Shown piece by piece: positions 30,364-35,250 of a stretch of DNA of 35,250 bases. The translations under genes and the position numbers were made by a program. Each line of letters starts with the position of its first letter. Positions within the stretch are counted from its first letter, which is position 1. Under the pieces are notes generated by a model that saw only the letters and a list, made by a program, of their open reading frames with translations, had not been told where the DNA came from and made no database searches. The stretch is from Micavibrio_A sp035759665 (GTDB lineage: Bacteria; Pseudomonadota; Alphaproteobacteria; Micavibrionales; Micavibrionaceae). The stretch lies in NCBI GenBank assembly GCA_035759665.1, contig DASTUM010000111.1:1-35250 (forward strand), in the 5' to 3' direction.

Positions 30364-31085
30364 GATCCCGGAAAATCCTTATCACCAGGAGTGGGGAGGA
30401 GAGTGGTGACCTGAGCGAGGCCGTCCGTGCCGCCGGGTTCGAGCCGGTCCATGAGCCTTTGCTAACCATCGACTATGTGCGGGACGGCTGGCCTGAGATT
30501 GCGGCCTGCGCGCCCCTGATTTTCACCTCGTCCCATGGCGTGCTCTCTTATGCCGCCCATAGTGCCGAGCGCGGACATCCGGTTTACACGGTGGGCCATA
30601 ACACGGCTGATACCGCCCGCACACAGGGCTTTACCAATATCCAGAACGCTGCGGGCGATTTTAACGATCTGGTCGAATTGCTCTCGCGCCTGCCGGAAAA
30701 AGAATTAATTTCCGCAATTTACGTGCGTGCAGCCGATGTTTCGGGGGATTTGAAACAAATTTTAGGGGAAAAGGGTGTCATTATAAGCGAATTTACCGCT
30801 TATAAGGCCCATACGGTAGAAAATCTGAGCCTAAGCCTGCTAAAATCGTTCGATAACCGCGAAATTTACGCTGTTTTGCTGTTCTCCAGCCGTGGAGGGC
30901 AGGTTTTCGCCGAGCTGATGGAGCAGTACGGCCGGGCCGTACGTCTCAAAACCACAAAGGCCTTGTGTATCAGCGAGGCCGTGTTACAGTCTGTTTCCGT
31001 ATTGCCCTTCCAGCAAGTCCTTGTTGCCCGTACGCCTGACCGTTATGGTATGATGGAACTGCTGAAAGATATTTCCGTAACTTGA
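30360..31085 (+). CDS. hemD: Uroporphyrinogen-III synthase
   Basis: HemD closes and inverts ring D of hydroxymethylbilane. The 241-residue protein is poorly conserved, as usual for this family, but has the expected two-domain pattern: KILITRSGEESGDLSEAVRAAGFEPV near the start, PLIFTSSHGVLSYA, and VYTVGHNTADTARTQGF. Further on are VYVRAADVSGDLKQIL-like and LLFSSRGGQVFAEL blocks. Its start overlaps hemC by four bases, and its position between hemC and the Mic60-like gene fixes the identity. Confidence 0.9.
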   Translation: MRSRKILITRSGEESGDLSEAVRAAGFEPVHEPLLTIDYVRDGWPEIAACAPLIFTSSHGVLSYAAHSAERGHPVYTVGHNTADTARTQGFTNIQNAAGDFNDLVELLSRLPEKELISAIYVRAADVSGDLKQILGEKGVIISEFTAYKAHTVENLSLSLLKSFDNREIYAVLLFSSRGGQVFAELMEQYGRAVRLKTTKALCISEAVLQSVSVLPFQQVLVARTPDRYGMMELLKDISVT

Positions 31086-31099
31086 AAACGAGAGAAATC

Positions 31100-32815
31100 A
31101 TGAGCCAGGAAGACCTCGACGCCCTGAAAAACGCCTCTGTCATCATCGAACGCTTCGGCGGCATCCGCCCGATGGCGGCGAAAGTGGGGGCTCCGGTCAC
31201 GACGGTGCAGGGCTGGAAGAAGCGCGATGTCATTCCCGGCGGTCGGCGCGACGACGTGATTAAGGCCGCGAATGGAAACAACATCGACCTCTCCGATCTC
31301 CTGAATGAAAAATCCGCTCTCTCCGCGGCGTCCGTCGCCAGCGTCGAAAAAGGCGTCAAGGCAGCCGAAAGCGCCTTTATCGACAAGCCGAAAGCCGCCG
31401 CGAACGGCAACGACGACATCAAGATCACGGTGGAACCCATCGCCGCGCCGAAGACGCTTTACGCGCCGCGCATCGACACCACTCATGACGACCTGATGGC
31501 CGCCATCGCCAAGGGCCAGAAGAAGGCCGTGAGCGCTAGCATCTGGACGGCCCTCTCCATCGCTCTCGTTCTCGGCGGCGCCGGAACGCTCGCCCTTTTG
31601 CCGAGCGCGAAGAAAATCGAAAAACACGAAACGCAGATCGCCGAACTCGAAGGCAAGATGGGCGCGATCGACGAGGACGTCCAGGCGATGAACGAAAACG
31701 CGGAAAGCATCCGCAACCTCGTCCCCGAAGAGATGCGCCGCCGCATGGCCGACCTGAAGGCCCAGGCCAGCGTGATCGGCGAAGACGTCAAAAAGGCTGC
31801 CGCGCAGGCGCAAGACCTGTCCAAGGCCGTTCTGGCAACGAACGCCGGCTCTCTCTCCGACCGCCTGTCGGTGATCGAAGCCAAGTTGAACGATGTCGAA
31901 GGCGGCCAGGCCGTGAAAGACCTGACCACCCGCATCCGCAATCTCGAAGTCACCATTGCAGGGCAGGATCAGTTGTCGGCTTCCGTCGCCGAACTCACAA
32001 AAATCGTCGACGCTATCGACGGTCAGGTGAACATGCTCGACGACAAGATGGCCGAAGTGCAGCAAAATCCGGAAAGCCCGCTCGGCCAGACCCTCGAAGG
32101 CATATCGAACAGCGATATGAAGGCGGCAGCGCTGCTGATCGCCTTTTCGCAATTGCGCGATTCCCTCAACCGCAACGTGCCGTTCGAAGACGATCTCATC
32201 CTTTTGCAAAAGCTGGTTGGCGACGACGATCCGGAATTGCAGGCGGCATTGCAGCGCCTCGCTCCGCAGGCTGAAAAAGGCGGCGTGCTGACGTCCGAGG
32301 GCCTGTCCGAGGAATTCAAGGGCTATGCCGGTGACATCGTCTTCTCGTCCCTGAAAGGCGAAGATCTCTCCGCCGCTGAAAAGGCGAAAGTCCGCATCAC
32401 GCAACTGCTCAATGTCAAGAAGGACGGCGAACTGATCGGCGGCACGGACACGCAAAAGACCGTCGCGAAGGCGCAGCAGCAACTCGACGACAACGACATC
32501 CAGGGCGCGATCGCGACCCTGCAAACGCTAGACGGCAACGCCAAGACCACGGCTGAGCCTTTCATCCAGCAGGCCGAAGCTGCCGTTCTGGCCGAAAACA
32601 TCCAGAACATGCTCCGCCAGATGATCGTCGCCAATGTCGGCGCCAACATGAACACGGCTACGGGTTCGACAGGCACGACGACCCTGAAATCCGTGACCGA
32701 CAAGGTTCAATCGGCGCTGCCGAAGGAAAATGTGGTGAAGGATGGAGAATCCGGCTTTGCCATCCTTCCCGCTCCGAAAGGGTTTAAAGGGTTTACCCCC
32801 GGCGAAACGAAGTGA
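31100..32815 (+). CDS. Mic60/mitofilin-like inner-membrane protein with N-terminal HTH-like domain
   Basis: A 571-residue protein in the hemD-hemY gap, where alphaproteobacteria encode a mitofilin (Mic60) homologue. The first 65 residues are unusual: IIERFGGIRPMAAKVGAPVTTVQGWKKRDVIPGGRRDDVI reads as a small Cro/CI-like helix-turn-helix. A linker, one membrane helix at about residues 147-168 (SIWTALSIALVLGGAGTLALL) and a long Ala/Glu/Lys-rich coiled coil (about 170-310) follow. The C-terminal part (about 330-480) is the mitofilin-like helical domain. Bacterial Mic60 shapes inner-membrane invaginations. The ATG at 31100 has GAGA before it; a TTG at 31082 overlapping hemD is less likely. Topology would put the HTH in the cytoplasm. 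Confidence 0.85.
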   Translation: MSQEDLDALKNASVIIERFGGIRPMAAKVGAPVTTVQGWKKRDVIPGGRRDDVIKAANGNNIDLSDLLNEKSALSAASVASVEKGVKAAESAFIDKPKAAANGNDDIKITVEPIAAPKTLYAPRIDTTHDDLMAAIAKGQKKAVSASIWTALSIALVLGGAGTLALLPSAKKIEKHETQIAELEGKMGAIDEDVQAMNENAESIRNLVPEEMRRRMADLKAQASVIGEDVKKAAAQAQDLSKAVLATNAGSLSDRLSVIEAKLNDVEGGQAVKDLTTRIRNLEVTIAGQDQLSASVAELTKIVDAIDGQVNMLDDKMAEVQQNPESPLGQTLEGISNSDMKAAALLIAFSQLRDSLNRNVPFEDDLILLQKLVGDDDPELQAALQRLAPQAEKGGVLTSEGLSEEFKGYAGDIVFSSLKGEDLSAAEKAKVRITQLLNVKKDGELIGGTDTQKTVAKAQQQLDDNDIQGAIATLQTLDGNAKTTAEPFIQQAEAAVLAENIQNMLRQMIVANVGANMNTATGSTGTTTLKSVTDKVQSALPKENVVKDGESGFAILPAPKGFKGFTPGETK

Positions 32816-32860
32816 TAGAATCGTTTCCGGTCTAAACACGAAAACGGAAAGGGCCATCCC

Positions 32861-34228
32861 GTGTTCCGCGCCTTGTGGTTTTTCTTTCAACTAGCCGTCG
32901 TCGTCTGCGCCGCCATCTGGATTTCGGCGCAGCAGGGGACGGTCGATGTCGTCTGGAACGATTACACCATCTCGCTGCATCTCGGCCTCTTCCTGCTCTT
33001 CCTCACCTTGTTCATGCTCATCGCCATTGCGTTCTTCCGCATTGTCAGCGCGATCGTCAGAACCCCGGCCTCTATGTCCCGCCGCCGCAGAGAGCGCAAC
33101 CGCCGCAAGGGCTTTCAGGCGCTTACCCGCGGTTTCGTCGCCATCGCCGCGGGCGACGGGAAAAAAGCCACGAGCTATTCCCGGGATGTCCGCCACCTTC
33201 TGCCCGACGAAACGGGCCTGCCGCTGCTGCTCGAAGCGCAGGCCGCGCGGTTGCGCGGGGAAGAACTCGTCGCGCGCGAAGCTTTCGAAAAGCTGCTGGG
33301 CGATAAAGACGCGGCTTTCTTCGGTATTCGCGGCCTTTTGAAATCCTCGCTCGATCAGGGCGACAGTCTGCAGGCGCTGGGCTATGCGCGAAAGGCGCTG
33401 GAGAAAAACCCGAAACAGCCGTGGATTTTAAAATCCGTTTACGATCTGGAACTGCAAAACCATCACTGGCAAGCCGCTATGGCGACGCTGGAGCGTGTGA
33501 AGAAAGCCCGCGTCATCGACGATGCGCAGGCGCGAAAGGATGAAATCGCGCTGCTGATTATCCTCGCCGAAGAAGACCGCATCGCGAACAACGAAAGCGC
33601 GTGGCTGAAGAAGATCGAGCGCGCCCTGAAACGCGATCCCGGCTTCACGCCTGCCGCCGTCAAGCTCGGCGAACACTGGCTGGCCAAAAACAAAAAAGGC
33701 AAGGTCGAGGGAATCGTCCAACGCGCGTGGAAAATCAATCCGCATCCCGACCTCGCTGTGCTGTGGGATCGCATCGCGCCGGAAAACAAAGCTTCCGATC
33801 CGCTGCGCCGGCTGCGCTGGTTTGAAAAACTCGTGGCCATCAAGCCCGATTCCGCGGACGGGCAAATCGCCGCCGCGAAGGCCGCCATCGACGCGGGCCT
33901 TGCGGGCGAGGCGAAAGCCTATCTCATCATGGCCGAAAGCCTTCGTCCCACCGCGCAGGTTTACCGTCTGCGCGCCGACCTTGAACAGCAGACGACGCAC
34001 AATCTCGCAGCCATCCGCGAATGGATGGACAAGGCCGCCTTCGCCGCGCCGGATTCCGTGTGGTATTGCACGCTCACGCGCAATGTCTATGAAAGCTGGT
34101 CGCCGGTGGCGGCACCGCACGGATCGTTTAACACGATCGAATGGGGCAATCCGCTTTCGCTCGTCCACGCGCAGCAGCAAGGCCTCCTGGCCGGATGGCA
34201 GGACCCGCTGTTGATCGACAAATCGTGA
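32861..34228 (+). CDS. hemY: HemY-like inner-membrane TPR protein
   Basis: A 455-residue homologue of the HemY N-terminal/TPR family found at the end of hem operons. Two N-terminal membrane helices (ALWFFFQLAVVVCAAIWIS and LGLFLLFLTLFMLIAIAFF) flank the family motif GTVDVVWNDYTISL. A strongly basic segment (MSRRRRERNRRKGFQAL) and several TPR-like repeats follow (ALGYARKALEKNPKQPWILKSVYDLELQNHHWQAAM). The C-terminal WYCTLTRNVYESWSPVAAPHGSFNTIEW is typical of this group. The start is GTG at 32861 with GGAAAGGG upstream. The exact biochemical role of this family is unsettled. It is the last gene of the hemC-hemD-Mic60-like series. Confidence 0.9.
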   Translation: MFRALWFFFQLAVVVCAAIWISAQQGTVDVVWNDYTISLHLGLFLLFLTLFMLIAIAFFRIVSAIVRTPASMSRRRRERNRRKGFQALTRGFVAIAAGDGKKATSYSRDVRHLLPDETGLPLLLEAQAARLRGEELVAREAFEKLLGDKDAAFFGIRGLLKSSLDQGDSLQALGYARKALEKNPKQPWILKSVYDLELQNHHWQAAMATLERVKKARVIDDAQARKDEIALLIILAEEDRIANNESAWLKKIERALKRDPGFTPAAVKLGEHWLAKNKKGKVEGIVQRAWKINPHPDLAVLWDRIAPENKASDPLRRLRWFEKLVAIKPDSADGQIAAAKAAIDAGLAGEAKAYLIMAESLRPTAQVYRLRADLEQQTTHNLAAIREWMDKAAFAAPDSVWYCTLTRNVYESWSPVAAPHGSFNTIEWGNPLSLVHAQQQGLLAGWQDPLLIDKS

Positions 34229-34240
34229 TGTTTCCGTCCG

Positions 34241-34326
34241 TTATCCCGAGCGAAGCCGAGGGATCTGTTCCTCGATCTGTGAATTCTTCCGCTGGCCCTG
34301 AGGGCAGGGCTCCGGTCGGGATGACA
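34241..34326. repeat. Palindromic intergenic repeat, second type
   Basis: The ends TTATCCCGAGCGAAGCC and CTCCGGTCGGGATGA are imperfect inverted repeats, with internal short stems. The element fills the gap between the convergent hemY and rhomboid genes. Its TCCCGAGCGAA style resembles the repeat at 2500 and 22948 in position, but the sequence differs. Confidence 0.6.
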
Positions 34327-34344
34327 TGGAAGTTGGAAGGAAGT

Positions 34345-35079
34345 TTAAACTCGCATCAGTTTGAGGACGACGAAACCGCCGAGGAAGCCGCCGATATGCG
34401 CGGCCCACGCTATGATGCTGCCGTCCGGCCCGCCGAGCATGCCGAACGCAACCGAAAGGCCGATCCAGATCAGCACGAAGGGCAGGATGCCGAATTTGCC
34501 TCCCATCTCCCGCTGGCCGCGGGCGATCATGAGAAGGGCCGCCGCGAACAGGCCGCTGAGACCGCCGCTGGCGCCGATCATCGGGAATTCCGAATGGGTG
34601 TTGAGCAGGTAATGCGCCGCGACACCGAACAGCCCGCTCGCGAAATAAAGGATCAGCAGGCGCCTGCCGCCGAGCCATTTTTCAACGCCGCTCCCGAATG
34701 CCGCGAGCATGAAAAGATTCATGGCCACATGTATCCATCCGCCATGGATGAACATATGGGTGAACAGGCTTGTTAGCACGAAGGGGCCGAACGGGTTTTG
34801 GTTGAAGCTTTCGGGCACGAACCCGAGATTCATGAAAACCCAGTCCTGCTGCTCCAGCGAAAGGGCGTAATGAATAATAAGGTGCGCGGCCAAAATCGCG
34901 GCGAGCAGGTATTTCGTCACAGGCGGCATGTTGATCATCGGCTCCGCCGCGCCTGCCTGCATTTTTTCGGCTCTTTCTTTTTCACGGCGTATCCGGTCGC
35001 GCTCGGCAAGCGTCGGCATAACGACGATCTTGTCGTCGTCGTCCGGTCTGCGGTTGTCGTTTCCGTTGAGGTATGCCAT
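34345..35079 (-). CDS. Rhomboid-family intramembrane serine protease
   Basis: A 244-residue membrane protein with about six hydrophobic segments. The rhomboid signature is present: HMFIHGGWIHVAMNLFMLAAFG, with the conserved His-x-x-x-His-x-x-x-x-Asn pattern, then the catalytic Ser in GASGGLSGLF and the His in AWAAHIGGFLGG. A 50-residue cytoplasmic N-terminus is charged (AERDRIRREKERAEK). Start at 35079 follows AAGGTGG; a longer frame to 35205 would overlap the neighbouring terminator. Substrates are unknown. It converges on hemY. Confidence 0.93.
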   Translation of the reverse strand: MAYLNGNDNRRPDDDDKIVVMPTLAERDRIRREKERAEKMQAGAAEPMINMPPVTKYLLAAILAAHLIIHYALSLEQQDWVFMNLGFVPESFNQNPFGPFVLTSLFTHMFIHGGWIHVAMNLFMLAAFGSGVEKWLGGRRLLILYFASGLFGVAAHYLLNTHSEFPMIGASGGLSGLFAAALLMIARGQREMGGKFGILPFVLIWIGLSVAFGMLGGPDGSIIAWAAHIGGFLGGFVVLKLMRV

Positions 35080-35159
35080 GCCCACCTTTGCTGCGCCGTT
35101 TAATATAAAGACAATATCTCCGAAGTCAGCGGCTTTTTTATGGCGCGGGCCTGCGGCAA

Positions 35160-35186
35160 GAAAAATCCCCCCGAAAACGGGGGGAT
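35160..35186 (-). terminator. Intrinsic terminator of the gene at the right edge
   Basis: On the minus strand CCCCCCG (35184-35178) and CGGGGGG (35073-type stem, 35173-35167) enclose TTTT and are followed by ATTTTT. It lies 30 bases after the stop codon of the partial gene. Confidence 0.9.
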
Positions 35187-35215
35187 AGAAGGGTTTTACT
35201 TGCAACGCAGAACGA

Positions 35216-35250
35216 TTATGACGGCGCCATTCCGCCGAACATCGGCGCGG
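35216..35250 (-). CDS. C-terminal end of an unidentified gene (cut by window edge)
   Basis: The minus strand reads ...APMFGGMAPS then TAA at 35218-35216, followed 30 bases later by a strong terminator. The placement before a terminator makes this the natural end of a gene whose body lies outside the window. Eleven codons are too few to identify it. Confidence 0.5.
   Translation of the reverse strand, partial: APMFGGMAPS

Noticed and set aside
31043..32524. 493-codon open frame on the minus strand opposite the Mic60-like gene
   Set aside because: It runs antisense to a protein with a clear membrane helix and coiled coil. No ribosome binding site or family is recognisable.
1..35250. CRISPR arrays, insertion sequences, prophage or toxin-antitoxin modules
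   Set aside because: No tandem spaced repeats, transposase, integrase or recognisable toxin motif was seen in any frame.

Overview
The window reads as an alphaproteobacterial chromosome segment of moderately high GC. The main evidence is a GapR/UPF0335 protein, a two-piece (permuted) tmRNA, an SspB-alpha adaptor, COQ9, a Mic60-like gene between hemD and hemY, and gene neighbourhoods typical of the class (hflK-hflC-degP, miaA-ilvB, tsaD-gpsA divergent from hemC-hemD). No insertion sequence, phage, CRISPR or plasmid module is visible. Almost all of it is housekeeping, with small unknown genes between. I cannot name a genus. An orphan DotI/IcmL-like gene would fit an uncultured or predatory lineage, but that is inference.

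Layout. 1-1096: the 5' part of ilvB on the minus strand, preceded by a long leader. The leader encodes a 22-residue Leu/Val-rich peptide with a textbook attenuator, and a second terminator-like hairpin lies just before ilvB. 1097-6521 (minus): an unknown gene, miaA, a dispersed palindromic repeat, degP, hflC, hflK. 6571-8266 (plus): mrp and an unknown gene. 8235-9848 (minus): thyA, a 31-codon small ORF with a strong ribosome binding site and a stress-type promoter candidate, then folA. 9938-10645: a small unknown gene and ssrA (tmRNA). 10715-15220 (plus): an O-antigen-ligase-like membrane protein, then sspB, an alpha/beta hydrolase and an ABC ATPase packed as one operon. 15385-17762 (plus): a CBS-pair protein, tRNA-Arg(CCG) and a CPA2 antiporter. 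17759-20570 (minus): a neutral zinc metallopeptidase; a COQ8/UbiB-family kinase with a GNAT acetyltransferase. 20657-22936 (plus): coq9, the DotI/IcmL-like gene, gapR and an unknown gene. 23058-29359 (minus): acs, a DMT exporter, a secreted protein, and tsaD-gpsA-secreted protein-EVE. 29425-34228 (plus): hemC-hemD-Mic60-like-hemY. 34345-35250 (minus): a rhomboid protease and the last codons of another gene.

How the genes connect. tmRNA tags stalled products, and SspB, encoded 2.2 kb away, delivers tagged proteins to ClpXP. FtsH regulators (HflKC) and DegP sit together as membrane and periplasmic quality control. COQ8- and COQ9-like genes face each other and probably serve ubiquinone synthesis. 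ThyA and FolA form the thymidylate cycle. The heme genes lead into a membrane-organising Mic60-like protein that carries an unusual N-terminal DNA-binding-like domain.

The most notable non-coding signals are the ilv attenuator, the permuted tmRNA, three sites resembling the alphaproteobacterial general-stress (EcfG) promoter (GGAAC, 16-17 bases, then GTT), and dispersed palindromic repeats in intergenic gaps.
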